A stretch of 64,000 nucleotides of DNA from Gnetum montanum (GCA_015680685.1 MNCI01026985.1:325615-389614); one strand, 5' to 3'. Shown: positions 23,590 to 35,480, counted from the stretch's first letter. A program made the numbers and translations. Notes: a model not told the origin generated them from the letters alone.

Positions 23590-24469
23590 TGATGAGACAT
23601 GATTCGCATGAGCCGCAATATCGTGTCGTCTCCTGCGATGTTGCATACGCAATATCGCGGTGTACCGCCAAATCTATAAATAAGAGGCGGCACTCCCCTT
23701 ATTTTCCATCCTTGGCTAAAAGTAGAAAAACTCTGGCAGATTGATCACTCCAGAGATAGAATATTTTCCATGTCCCCGCAGTAGGAGTCCCCAAGTGAAC
23801 GGATCTTTATTCGAGCAACATTGTACCTGAACGCAAGTTGTGTACAGCAATAAAGACGAGCTTTGTGGATAAACCTTGCAGTGCATGGAATAGGATTTTA
23901 TTACTTGTTATTTATTACCTGTTATTTCCTACCTGTTATTTATTACCCTACAGTAGCGCAGCATGAGTACGACTTGATTACGAGCATTTACGGATGTGTA
24001 CGGCTAATCAAGGAATCGGCTGCTCATCGCGATTAGATTCTCTCAACCCTTTCCTCCTAGTTAAGTGCCTCAGTATGACCACTTCAAGCACGTTTGTTAC
24101 GCGTGGTGATCCTAGTAACGATTAGCGTTTGATAGCCGCGGTTGCATAGTTTAGGGTGTGTACGGTAAGTGGGAACAGATGCTGACGCTAGTTAATTTAG
24201 ACTTAGTCATTAGTTAGAGTTAGTTAGTTTCTCAACCCTTCACCTCAATAGCATAGGAGAAAAACACATAAAAAGATATAAAAATCATATACCTCGGACT
24301 TACTTAACCATACACCGTGACAAACACAAGTAAGTCTCAGAAGACAACGAATGATTAACCCCAAGTGTTTCATGGGGTGTGTAGGCATTTAGTTTGCGGA
24401 GTTCGACCGGATCGCGTGTGCTACGCTCGTTTCATATGGTTGAGTGTAGGGGTACCTCGCCACTCATCA
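23590..24469 (+). repeat. 3' LTR of element C
   Basis: 880 bp, the same length as the 5' LTR. TATA box at 23675-23682 and AATAAA at 23849-23854. Starts TGATGAGA and ends CTCATCA. Followed by the target duplication TATAG. Confidence 0.9.
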
Positions 24470-24902
24470 TATAGAAAACTAGACAAGAAAACCCCTAGGA
24501 AACCTTCCTCAAGGTCCACTTGAAGATCTTCTATTGTTTTCCATCCTTTCTTTCCTCCTTTTGCTTTTTCATGAATTAGAACAACTAATTTTAAAAGTTT
24601 CCCCTATTTTACGAGTCATGTTTGACCTTCCCAAGACATCTTTGTGTCGATCTAGCTCTTGGGAAAGGCATATACTATTTTTAAAATAAATCTCCTCTAG
24701 GCCCAAGACATCTTAGCTAAGACATCTCTTTGAGAAGTCTCACATTTAGCCGAGATGTCTTCTTTGACTTCAAGATGTCTCCTGTCACCTCCAGGTCTCA
24801 ACTAAGACATCTCTTAGCATTTCAAGACGTCTTCTTCAAGCCTGAAACTTGCAAAACATACATGTAGGGTAATACAAAGGGATCAGAAGAGATGTCCCTA
24901 CA
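24470..24902 (-). repeat. Outer part of the right (5') LTR of element F
   Basis: Continues the F LTR after element C and matches 5678-5713 plus 15616-15943. Ends CCCTACA, so the minus strand starts TGTAGGGA. If F has a 5-bp target duplication it should be CCAGG (24903-24907); the left partner lies outside the window. Confidence 0.75.
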
Positions 24903-26829
24903 CCAGGTATGGCACTTGTTCCCAAGACAAATTACAACATGAGCATTGCACCTATTCCCAAGAGGGCTCACATTGCATCTGTATTTATTATTATTTTGTT
25001 CTTTATAATTCTAAAATCCATAAGAATTATAAAACATAAAATTATAAATATTTTCTCTATCTTTCACCATGACAACATGGGTTTTTGTTTGTATTATATG
25101 TATCATAATATCTTTTATATTTCCTAAATGCAACAATACATGAGTGTTCTTGGCAATCCACTCAACATCATTTTCAAAGGTTAGAACCAAATTGCACTAT
25201 GATTTTTATGATAAATCCCATTGGTCAAAAATCAATGGGACCCCTATTGAAGGTAAAAGAGGTTGTTAATTTAGTAAGTATAAAAAACTCATACAAGAAT
25301 TCTAAACTCAAAATATCCAAAAGGTAAAAAGTAAAAGAGGTTGTTGGTTTAGTAGATATAGGAAATGTTATACAAGTTATATCCAGCATCTATAACAAAG
25401 ATTTAAATAAAAAGACGAGGTCTAAAGGGAGTGGTGGTCGTTACTTTCTTTGACAAAAGATGCAGTGTTAAGGTCAAACATTGTGGTCGTCGTTACTTTG
25501 CAATAGGATTCGGTCTTTTTTACGTAAATGAAGGGGTTCAATAATACCCATGAAATTCGAGCGTATCTTGAGAGGTATTTGAATTGGATGCAAAGATGGT
25601 TATCTTGTCCAAGGGTAATAACGGCGAACAAGATCGGTCAATGTTTGGACTGCTTTTGTCTTCATGACAAGCTTGAGATTAAGGTTGATGTTGAGGGTGA
25701 TATGGACGAAAAGTTTTCCAAATGAGTGCCGTGGACGACTAGCAGTCCAGAATAGAGAGAACTTTTCCAAGACTTGGATGCACTGCAACCATGTTGCCGT
25801 GGATGACCAGAACTATCAGGTCTAGGTAGGGTACAGCCGTTTATGAAAGTCTTTGCAGTCGATATCACAGAATTTAAGTCTTTGCAGTCGTTATCACAGA
25901 ATTTAAGGTGATTGTGAGTGACATTACATATTCTAATCTCAACTTAAATGACCGTTCATACTGTTAAGTTCATACAGTTAATTTCATACGCTGTCCTGTA
26001 TCAATACCTTTCATAATAAAATTCTCCCAGTTTCCAAGGAGTACCAAGAAATAAGCATCTCTACTAAAAATATATATGAAGTAAACGTTCAAAGTCTTTT
26101 CTTCTCGGTCTTCACTGGCCTGCAAAAATATGTTAACATGGATTCGCCTTTCATTTTCGGAGAGGTAAAGAGAGACCGGTAATTTCTTTTAAAAGATTAG
26201 ATATTCGCAATCGCAAGTCTTAAACAGCGTCTCATTTATTGGTTGAGACATCAGAATCGGAAGAGAGGAAAATCCAATGCCAAACCCACTTCCTGTACCT
26301 TCTCCATTGGCTCCAGGATTTCACCCACGGTTCATGACGTGTAAATCGACTGCAACACCATAATCACACATGTTTCTGCAATTCCAGATTTTCATTCAAG
26401 ATTCCTTTACACGAAGTATATAGAAATGCATTTGAAAACAGGAATTGGTTTCAATATTATTCCATAATCAATGGAAGTGTAGCCATATAAGAAAACTAAT
26501 TTTGATGGAAAGTTACAGCTTTGTTTATTTGCAGTTTCAACGAATCATTTTAATAGTTGTTTTTAAATTTAATGATAGAAAATGAAAAAAATAATTTTGG
26601 AATTTACTGAAAAAATAAAACACAAACTTATGATACACTAACTAATAATAAATATTCTTTAATTTATTATATTAATTTTATTTTATTTATTATTTAATTC
26701 CATTTTGTTGAAATGAGATTAGGATGAAAATACAAAATTTCAAAAAAGCACCATGAATTTCAAAAAAATTTACCATATGTAAGGTAAAATATCTCACCAG
26801 CTAAAATCAAATTTCATTACCTAGTCGAC
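24903..26829. other. Intergenic stretch, no recognised gene
   Basis: Short ORFs only, none with a recognisable domain. Visible structure is limited to a perfect-but-one tandem duplication of 29 bp (25847-25875 and 25876-25904) and two loosely matching direct repeats near 25252-25282 and 25323-25363. Confidence 0.5.
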
Positions 26830-27160
26830 ATTGTCTACATCTGCGTACATATATTTTCAGCAGCTGTTGCACTTGCACGCAATATGCATGTGACCTTGAA
26901 AAAAAAAACAAAAGAAAAAGAACATATTCAATTAGGCCGGGTCTGGATCCTGGTTATCATGAGAAGAATGACGAAGTAGGATTGGAACACTTTTTTCCAA
27001 ATGCAGTGAATGACATGAGATTTCTGTATGGAATTGGAATATTGATTGCTTTGGTTGCTTGCTTCAAGAGGTGTGTGTTGGAGCAAGGAAATATATATAG
27101 AATTTGTTGCCAAAATTTTTCCATGTGATTGTAGTAGAGTAGTAAGGACTCAGGAGCCAT
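26830..27160 (-). pseudogene. C-terminal fragment of an LRR receptor-like protein pseudogene
   Basis: The minus strand around 26957-27020 encodes MSFTAFGKKCSNP, matching the segment after the transmembrane helix of the intact RLP (MSFTAFGKKCFAI). The non-coding DNA downstream (about 26845-26870) matches 30105-30130, downstream of the intact gene (ACATATATTTTCAGCA). No LRR or ectodomain sequence remains. The fragment shows that another RLP once stood here, left of the surviving gene. Confidence 0.75.
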
Positions 27161-27229
27161 AGCTTCACAGAGTTTCCATAATTAATTAATTAGTGATTTC
27201 CATGAATACAGTGATTCACAGAATTTCCA

Positions 27230-29990
27230 CACCGTTTCCAGAAGAACCAACAGCAAAGCAAAGCAAACCATGCACCTCTCAAAGAGTCTCCCCGTCTTAA
27301 CACAATTCAGCCAGCGTTCTACTGCACCTCGAAGCTAAGAGATTTGTACTTGAGTTTTTACTTTGCTGTGTTTTAATTTTGTTTAGTATGGAAATAATTA
27401 ACATAGAACTTTCCACATTCTTAACCAGTAAGATGCAATACCCAATGAAAAATAATTCCACCAACGGCATCGCAAAGGGGAGGGCTGTATAAAAGGGTCC
27501 TTACCAATTATGCTTTTCTTCCCTTCCTTGACAAATTATATCAATTATCAAGTTAGTTGTGCATTAATAATTATTTTTATTGAAAAAGATTTCTAAGACT
27601 CTAATTTACATCACACTAGCATGACTCTCATTCAAGGTCTATGCAATGGTCCAAAGGATTTCTTTTTCCCTTCCTTTTCTTTCATGTGTCAGTTTGCATC
27701 AATCAAACATGGAGTTTGAAGGAAGAGGCTTTCTTAAAAACTGAGAATGGAACAAGAGGACAAAATGGTCCAGTCCCTTCTAGTGGATTTTTAAAGTAAG
27801 AAGATTTATGATTGAATGTTTATTCAGGGCCTTTCAAAAAGCAGTTATCATGACATAGTGGGGAAAACTGAATGCTACATCTGAAGCTCTGTAACCAAGC
27901 CTGTGTTGTAAAAATGTGGCACTGGTGAGATCAGGTTTCATATCTGGAAGGGTAATACAAATGGTAAGGGGAAAAAAAGATGAAGAAAATTCACAATTGA
28001 ATGAAATGCTGCATCTGCATTCTCTGTAGTTTCAATGTCCAAAATATAGGTTCCCTGAACTCTAAGGTGTCCACTGTAAATCAGCTATCATCAAGTTATG
28101 CTTATGAAGACTACATTCATAGTAGATGATGCTAAATTAATTCTTTCCATGGATGACTGATTGTTAAGATCCAAAATTAATTTCATTGTATTTTAAATCT
28201 TATTTTATTAATCTATTTTCTTTTTATTTATTAAAAAATAATCTATAAAAACCTCAAATTTTCAAACGTGTAGGTTAACTGAAAAGAAAATATCAACACG
28301 GCTCTATGCAAATGAGGCAAAGGATGTCCATGTTTATATGTTGAGCCTTCAATGGATATTTTAACAGTTTTTTTATTGTTGAAATCAGGGATTGCTTAAG
28401 TGGAGAAATATTGTTACAGAAAAAAATCAAGATAATTAAGAATTTAAATGAATTTCTTTAATCATCCCTTCATCTAAGAAATGTTCCCATAAAAATTCCA
28501 TATACTCTTATAATGAAAAAAGCATTCAATGGATTAAAGTAGCTAGGCACAGTCATTTTAGAACATCTGGCAAGGAAGATGATGGAGACAACTTATCCAA
28601 AATAAGCTTACGTTACATTTGATATGACATACGACATTCCAAGTAGACGTATGACATTCCAAGTAGACAGGAAAAATGGCTCATCTACTTCTTTATGCCT
28701 TGACATTTTAACAATTTCATCAAAAATTTTGATGTTAGAATCAAATACCATCATTTGTTTCTAACACTAATATATTAGTGGCAAACATTTTGCCTTGTTC
28801 TGTTTTCAACAAACAAAAACAGGCAGTGTTGGTTGAAAGCTAAGGAAGTTTTATGTATCTATAAAGCTATTTGTTTGTATAAAAGATCTTTAAAACTTAT
28901 GGATGTTTACAATAATCTTGTAATGCAATTTACAAGGATTATTAAATACTAATCAGGTACTTGATTTAAAAGGTGCAAAACTCCTCTTTTGTAACCCTGA
29001 ATTGAAAGCCAAGAAGCATAATAAATCGAATAGAAAATTCCAAAGAGAATGCTTAAAACATCATTAGAAGAAATACTTTTAAACTTTAATATCATAAGAA
29101 CATAGATTTGATTTTCATCATCCAGTCAGTGCACTATACTAGATTAGGTTATAAGGTTGAAATTGCTATACAAGATATATGTCCTGTTATAACGTACAAG
29201 GTATTTATGTAGAAAATTTTTGTATCCACTGATATTACAGTGTGCCACAGATATACTTGGAAATGAAAAACCTATGAATATTGGCAAACAGCAGAACAGA
29301 AAAGGTCATCAAAACTCACAAGGGATTGTCGGATGAATGAAAAGTTAACCTCTTTCAATTATTGAAGTGGCTGCATCTAGGCTTAAAGCCTTGAACTTAG
29401 ATAAAATGAGATAACCTATTGAATGAAATGTTAGATAGGATGAGATAACTTGTATAAGGAGGAAAAAAGCTTTAAGTAAACCATACAATTTGTTCCTGAA
29501 CAAAATCATTCATGGCTTTTTGAACTTATCATGCTGGAAGGAATGAATCCATAAACTCTTTAGATGCCAACTCTAACAAAAATGTTATCTGATAATTCCA
29601 AAATCTTTCAAAAACCAAGGTAGGCAACAAATTAAAGAAACGTCCCTTCCATATTGCATGAGTTAAAAACACGACTTCTAATTTCATGAGTTAAAATGGA
29701 CAACAAAGCACAACAATATAAGATATTATATTTAAATATTATTATAATCATTTTAACCTTTATCTTAACTGAGATCTGGCATGGTTTTATAGTCATTTGA
29801 AGTTGGAGCTGCCCATCCTTCTTTAGTATGTTTAAATATCATTCATGAAATTAAAATTACTAGGCTTTTATTTACAAGGCAATACACAGATTCCACAGAA
29901 TATGTATACAGTATGTCTTGAAATTAAAATAAATCTGAGAGACCAACATTCCAGGTCTTGAACTAACATGTCAAAATCAATATTTAAAAG
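27230..29990 (-). repeat. 3' flank of the RLP unit, copy 1
   Basis: This region is largely non-coding and AT-rich. It is alignable with 61190-64000 over its length, for example around 27280-27530 against 61250-61530 and 29865-29975 against 63875-63990. It includes a decayed LRR fragment (29240-29720). A 20-bp tandem duplication (28630-28649 and 28650-28669) is present in this copy. I see no separate gene here. Confidence 0.75.
29240..29720 (-). pseudogene. Decayed LRR fragment of an RLP pseudogene, copy 1
   Basis: DNA-level similarity to the intact RLP around 31330-31720. Examples are AAACCATACAA...TTGTT at about 29478 against 31450, and the phrase TTCATGAGTTAAAATGG near 29680 against TTGCATCAAGGATGACC. 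No open frame survives. The same fragment occurs at 63030-63800. Confidence 0.6.
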
Positions 29991-30174
29991 CATTTCATAA
30001 TATTGTAAATATCTTCTTACTACATACTGTTGGCACAAAAATATCTGAAGAAGGGAAAACAGGACTTCTTATTAAGAAATCTAGACAACATGGTCTTAAT
30101 CTGCATACATATATTTTCAGCAACTGTTGTACAATACATATATCTAATTTTCAGAAGGAAAGGAAAATACTGAA

Positions 30175-33006
30175 TTAGAACAGAGCTTGGATCTTGGCTA
30201 ACATGAAGAGAATGTAGAAGTGCATGGAGTAGATAATGTTATCAAATATTGCAAAACACTTTTTTCCAAATGCAGTGAATGACATGACAATGATCACAGC
30301 TGCAAATCCAAGCCCAAAACTCAATCCACATGCCAGCCAGAATAATAGGTAATGCAGATCATTTTTAGAACGCATTGTTTTCAAATCAACACCAGTAGAT
30401 TTGTTTTTGGGAGGGCATTCTTTATCAATTTGAAATCCACACAAACCTGGGTTACCGGTGAAAGAAGAAGCTGAAAATGTTGTGAGGTGGCCTTGATTTG
30501 GGATTTTTCCAGTGAGATTGTTGCAAGAGAGATTTAGATCACCCAGCATGGACAGACTTGCCAATTCTGGTGGAATTTCTCCACTAAGATAATTGTTTGA
30601 AAGATCCAGAGAATCTAGCTCTGATATATTGGCCAAAGACTTTGGAATCTTCCCGCTGAAGTGGTTATAGGACATATTCAAGATTATCAACCCTTTGAGA
30701 AATCCTATTTCATCTGGAATTTCACCAGTGAATTGATTGTTGGAAACATCTATGCATCTCATTAAAGATACAACATTGTCACTGTAGTCATAATATCTTC
30801 CTTTATTGTCTATCTCTAGCTCTGATGTTGCATTAATTTGGTAATAGGGACCATCTTCAAAATAAGAGATTCCTACAGCACTCCAATTGTCAGAATTTCC
30901 TTGAAAGGTCATAGTTGTTAAGCTTGCAAAGCCTGCTGGAGGAAAGCCTGAAAGCTTATTGGATGATACATCCAATATCTGAAGATCTTCGAGCATAAGC
31001 AATTCTTGAGGTATTTTTCCATGAAAATTGTTTGACCTCAAAATTAGTACCTTCAGTTTCTTTAGCTTTCCAATCCACTTAGGAACAGATCCATGCATCT
31101 TGTTCTTTCCTATATCCATTATCCATAAGCTTGAACACTTTGAAAGATTTGGAATTGCACCACTGAAATGGTTACCGTCAAGGTTAAGAACCCAAAGATT
31201 GCAATCATTGGACCAGTTTTCTAGAGGAGTTAGCTGTCCGTGCAAATTATTTTGGCTCAAATCCAGCTCCATTGGATTCAGCTTCATTATCTCAACCCAT
31301 GGTACCATTCCACTGATATTATTATATGCCAGAGATATGCTTGGACCGAGGACTGAACCATCAAGAATCTTAAAGGACGAAAGAGACCCATTGAATAAGT
31401 TATGGGATAGACGGATTTCAAATATCGGATAAGCAAAGGATGACGGCGGTAAACCATACAACTTGTTTTTTTGTAAGTTGAGAATTTCCAGGCTGCTAAT
31501 ATCTGAAGGCACGGTCCCGGTGAAGTTGTTAAAAGATAAATCTAATTCGTGTAGATTCTCGAATTTCCATATCCAAGATGGGATACTGCCAACAAGATTG
31601 TTGTGCGACAATGCAAGATATTCTAAAAAGGGATGATGTCTAACAAAAGAAGGAAACCGCCCTTTCATGCTGCAGGAGTTCAAACCCAGGACTTTTAATT
31701 GCATCAAGGATGACCAATTTTGACTGGGTATGACTGTCAGCGAATTATGCGAAAGAATTAATGCTGTTAGGGCTGTACAATTTTTAAGTAGTGAAAGGGA
31801 AAATGTTCCGGTCAGAAAATTTGAAGATAAATCCACGTTTTTTAAGCTTATAAGCAGGGGAATGGAGGATGGAATGGATCCCTGAAATTGATTATCATGG
31901 AGAAGCAGGGTATTAAGTCTAGTGAGATTTCCTATACAAGGGGGGGAAATGGTACCTTCAATTGCATTGGAGGACAAATCCAGGTATTTCAAAGATGTAT
32001 GAGAGCATAGTGATCTCAGAGGATTACCACTGAAATTATTGCCACTAAGAGCCAAGTATGAAAGCGAAGGAGGGAAGTTCACGCTGGCAGGGGTACGGGT
32101 ATGGGTACGATAGAAATCACATGGAAAGGTACCTTTGGCTGACAGGTAAACCAGGGAGGTGAGATTTGCAAAAATATTAAAAAGAGGACCAATACCAGTA
32201 AATTCACTGTCATCCAAAGAAAGAAAGGTGAGACCAGTAAGATTCACGAGGCAAGCGGGCAAAGTTTCATTGAGATAAATGCGATTCATGCTGAGGGTTT
32301 TAATGTTGTGGAGTTTGCATATGGATTTGGGCCAATTGTTCTGCAGTGATATGCTATCCAATCGCAGGTCTTCCAGGTTTGACAAGGATAACAAAGCCTC
32401 TGGGGGCAATATGAGTTGTTCAACATTATAAGGACTAAGCATGTGCCTAGTATCAGAAAGATCAAGCGCCTTGAGAGAGGAAAGGTTCCCTATGTGCATG
32501 GGAATAACCTTTGAGGAAAGCATAATCCCTGACAAATTCAAAAATAGCAGATTGCGAAGGGCACCCACCTCTGGAGGAATTGAGATGCTGTCTTCATAAA
32601 AATTTTGACTGAGATCCAGTGATTGGAGCAAGTGCAGCTTGGAAATTGTTGCTAAGACCTCTGAAGGTGCAACACTGTTGTTTCTGAGAAGCCCAAGCCC
32701 ATACCCATACCCATAGCCGCCTAGAGAGAGGGCCACAACATGATTGTTATCCTTGTCGCATGACACTCCTTCCCATGTGCAGCAATTTGGATTGGACTCC
32801 TTATTCCATGATGACAGTGCTTTCCCTGTATCATTCAGTGTTGCTTTGAATTGCAGAAGAATAATTCTCTCACTTGCTATGCAATGAGCAGCAGCATTGC
32901 TGTGCACTGCAGAATATTGGGCAAACACAAACACAGAGAAGAACATGAGCATGAGCATCATCTGTGCAGCTGCCCAAAGAATGGCTGCATGATCGCGAGT
33001 AGCCAT
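30175..33006 (-). CDS. LRR receptor-like protein (RLP), cell-surface immune-type receptor
   Basis: 943 codons, uninterrupted and intronless. Residues 1 to about 37 form a signal peptide. The LRR N-terminal cap follows, with the paired-cysteine motif CCTWEGVSC at 75-83. Then come more than twenty extracellular LRRs (LxxLxxLxLxxNxxxGxIP) with many N-glycosylation sequons. A non-LRR island at about 690-748 contains the NKG...CIDVSNN transition, and the final LRRs end in GNPGLCGFQIDKECPP. A transmembrane helix lies at about 887-910, with a tail of about 33 residues and no kinase. This is the layout of Cf/EIX-type RLPs, which sense pathogen or developmental ligands at the plasma membrane and signal through partner kinases (SOBIR1/BAK1 in angiosperms). 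Length is typical. The ligand is unknown. It is the only intact cellular gene in the window. Confidence 0.95.
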   Translation of the reverse strand: MATRDHAAILWAAAQMMLMLMFFSVFVFAQYSAVHSNAAAHCIASERIILLQFKATLNDTGKALSSWNKESNPNCCTWEGVSCDKDNNHVVALSLGGYGYGYGLGLLRNNSVAPSEVLATISKLHLLQSLDLSQNFYEDSISIPPEVGALRNLLFLNLSGIMLSSKVIPMHIGNLSSLKALDLSDTRHMLSPYNVEQLILPPEALLSLSNLEDLRLDSISLQNNWPKSICKLHNIKTLSMNRIYLNETLPACLVNLTGLTFLSLDDSEFTGIGPLFNIFANLTSLVYLSAKGTFPCDFYRTHTRTPASVNFPPSLSYLALSGNNFSGNPLRSLCSHTSLKYLDLSSNAIEGTISPPCIGNLTRLNTLLLHDNQFQGSIPSSIPLLISLKNVDLSSNFLTGTFSLSLLKNCTALTALILSHNSLTVIPSQNWSSLMQLKVLGLNSCSMKGRFPSFVRHHPFLEYLALSHNNLVGSIPSWIWKFENLHELDLSFNNFTGTVPSDISSLEILNLQKNKLYGLPPSSFAYPIFEIRLSHNLFNGSLSSFKILDGSVLGPSISLAYNNISGMVPWVEIMKLNPMELDLSQNNLHGQLTPLENWSNDCNLWVLNLDGNHFSGAIPNLSKCSSLWIMDIGKNKMHGSVPKWIGKLKKLKVLILRSNNFHGKIPQELLMLEDLQILDVSSNKLSGFPPAGFASLTTMTFQGNSDNWSAVGISYFEDGPYYQINATSELEIDNKGRYYDYSDNVVSLMRCIDVSNNQFTGEIPDEIGFLKGLIILNMSYNHFSGKIPKSLANISELDSLDLSNNYLSGEIPPELASLSMLGDLNLSCNNLTGKIPNQGHLTTFSASSFTGNPGLCGFQIDKECPPKNKSTGVDLKTMRSKNDLHYLLFWLACGLSFGLGFAAVIIVMSFTAFGKKCFAIFDNIIYSMHFYILFMLAKIQALF

Positions 33007-33070
33007 GATTTCTCTCTCTTACTCACTTGCCTGAACATGAACATGTATCAGAGGAGGGGAATGGATTGAA

Positions 33071-33080
33071 ATATATTATA
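33071..33080 (-). promoter_or_regulatory. Candidate TATA box of the RLP gene
   Basis: The minus strand reads TATAATATAT about 65-75 bp before the RLP start codon. The whole interval from the ATG to this site is conserved in the second copy of the upstream region (about 54090-54170), which supports its use as a core promoter. Confidence 0.5.
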
Positions 33081-33379
33081 CACTGAAACGAAGGAGAATT
33101 TTGAGATTGGGCCTTGGTAAGTCAACAAGACGATTGGAAAATTCAGAGGAGAGCACAGATTCCACACGGTGTTTGAAAATACACGGAATTTTTTGTCGCC
33201 AACCATAATTTCCATTTACCCATAAATGCACTTGACATCTTTCCTGTATTTTTGTTTGACTGACTCAGATGATAAGGAGCACAGATTCTGCTGAATTCCA
33301 GCACACAATTTTGACAATATAAATTAATTTTTTTAGACTTCTCATGTTGCGGTTTCATATTTCCACGGAACAGAAGAAA

Positions 33380-33670
33380 ATTGAGAACATGACAATTTCC
33401 ACCCATTTTCTCCCGTGATCTTTACGTTTAGGAAACTTCAATAAATTGATAATGACAAGTTTCGAGCCACCTTCTTCCGCGATGTTTATGTCGCGGAACA
33501 TGACTAAATCATAACATGGCAATCATTTTCTCCGAGTTGATTAAATTTATAATATGATAATTTCCATCCATTTTATTCCGTGATCTTTACCTTGCGGAAC
33601 TAAATTGATAACATGATATTTTGTGGCCATTTTCTCCCATGATCTTTAGACTACGAAAACTTGAATGGCC
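33380..33670. repeat. Minisatellite upstream of the RLP gene
   Basis: Four to five diverged units of about 60 bp built around CCATTTTCTCCCGTGATCTTTACG followed by GGAAC. They lie about 375-665 bp upstream of the RLP start codon. The second copy of this upstream region has its own expansion at 54480-55030. Confidence 0.65.
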
Positions 33671-35480
33671 TTTTAATGTAGGGGTTACGCTGAATATTTA
33701 AATGAAACATCTTAAAAAATTATTACAGCTGAGGCTAAATATTCAAATCAACACATATCCTGAAATTGAATGTCATTATCCTTATGGATTTGGTTGATTT
33801 GTTACAAATTTAATATTTTTTTAATGATGTTATTAATACTCATGGCATTGCATTTTACTTTGCAATATATTCAAAAGATTGGTAGATACAATACAAATTT
33901 AATTTTAATTTGATGTAAAACAATATCATAAACACATTTGAATTCTCAAAAATCAAATACTGAGAAGATATGGTTTGCTAGGCAAATGGTCTCCCAATTC
34001 GATATCACACATTCACGAAACAAAATCAGAATTATTAGCAATGTATCTCCATTCTTGCCCCAGTAAGTTATTAGCAGGGGATTCACTGTCCTGTTTCCTT
34101 GCATATTCATTGCTAATTTAACCATTGGGTTCTCTGACTATTTTATTTTCCTCCTGTTTTATATGTTCTGCATTAATCACAACACCAGTTTTGCCATAAC
34201 ACAGATGTGTGTTATTAGCGTTATTAGCTCTTTGTCGATTACCAGTGGCTTGCTTTTGTTTACTCCAAGCTTAACCTGGACATGGTCTTAGTATGGTGAA
34301 GTGGTTTGTAAACCTGCTGGTTTTCTTTATTCTGAGAAATGTGCAAAAGTTTTGTCGTGGAACATTTGGGATTTTTGCATCGTAAATGGAGTTCATCGAG
34401 CCGAGTTAACAGAGGCTCACATTTTTTGAAGTACCAGATAGTTCTACAATTTTCACACATAATGGTTAATTTCGTTGTTTTGCAGTGATCTTCATCATCA
34501 AAGGAACTAAATCTGATACAAAATTTGTGTAATAAATTTGATGGTATAACACTCTTTCTATTACAAAGTTAACAATGTTTTATTAATACCATATTAAACA
34601 AACTTCACTTCATCCCGAACGGTTTAGATTAGTTACAAACTTGTTTATTTGTTTGTTTTACTTCATCAGGACTGATCCGGAGAAACCTGTTGCAGTGTCC
34701 TTTGTAGGCCCCTTGTGAAGCAAGTTGCTGAAAGCAAGTTGCTGATGTGGACTTTCAGAGTTAAAATTTGAGCGCCTTACCAAATGGAGGTTAAGTTTGA
34801 CTGGCTTTGACTGGCTTACCAAATAGTGTCTTTGCGTGTTGTGCCCTTTGTTTCACTTGCATAACATTCATTGGTGACATATTTCGTGAATGAAATCATT
34901 AACGAAATCCCAACTTTTCAAAGTTACATCATTTTCTTAATGTCAGCTTTGAAGAGACCGACTCCACGTTACCTAACTTGTGGGTGAAGAAAGTCATTGA
35001 TTAGCATGACTTTAGAAGTCATTGTAAAATTGAAATTGAAATTTGTTTATGTTCATAGACCTTATAAATTTATTGGATAGTAAAAATATATATGTTACGA
35101 CAACATCAATAAAAAAATTACCAAGTATTTTAAGTAACATTTAGAACAAATCAATCAAATTTGCATGTAATATTCCATCTATGTGTAATATGCAAGAAAA
35201 TGTTGTACTCATCTTCAATGCTATTTCTATTGTACAATTAGCATATTCGTTCTTCACAAGGAATTTTGTACCATCTAACTATTTCAACTCTCAAGTAATG
35301 AGATCCCATTAGTACCTTGCTAATTGTGCATCATAATTAATCTTCCAAGGCGATTATAATATTGTGCATATTTGTCTCACCACTTGCATCTAATAGGCTA
35401 ATTGCAAGGGGATGTTTCTAATATTCAAGCATTTAAACTTTTATTGGTGTATTAGCATTCATTGGTATCACGTCTAATCA

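Larger units (their letters stand above)
18163..24469 (+). mobile_element. Element C: non-autonomous gag-protease LTR retrotransposon lacking RT, RNase H and integrase
   Basis: The element is 6307 bp, with LTRs of 880 bp each (18163-19042 and 23590-24469) that start TGATGAG and end CTCATCA, and a perfect 5-bp target duplication TATAG (18158-18162 and 24470-24474). Inside are the tRNA-Asp-type priming site, a gag pseudogene and the first part of protease. The sequence then jumps at about 21834 straight to the end-of-pol motif CATGGGGGAGATGGCC, followed by the usual 3' spacer and polypurine tract. No RT, RNase H or integrase remains. To spread in this form it would need enzymes from an autonomous relative such as the A/B type. 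Confidence 0.93.
33007..35480 (-). repeat. 5' flank (promoter region) of the RLP unit, copy 1
   Basis: Homologous to 54085-56545. Matching blocks occur at 33010-33110 against 54097-54190, 34245-34530 against 55440-55760, 34660-34740 against 56050-56130, and 34920-35030 against 56205-56310. It contains a minisatellite at 33380-33670. No gene is recognised in it. Confidence 0.8.

Noticed and set aside
31028-31432. 134-codon plus-strand ORF
   Set aside because: Antisense shadow of the RLP coding region with no domain of its own.
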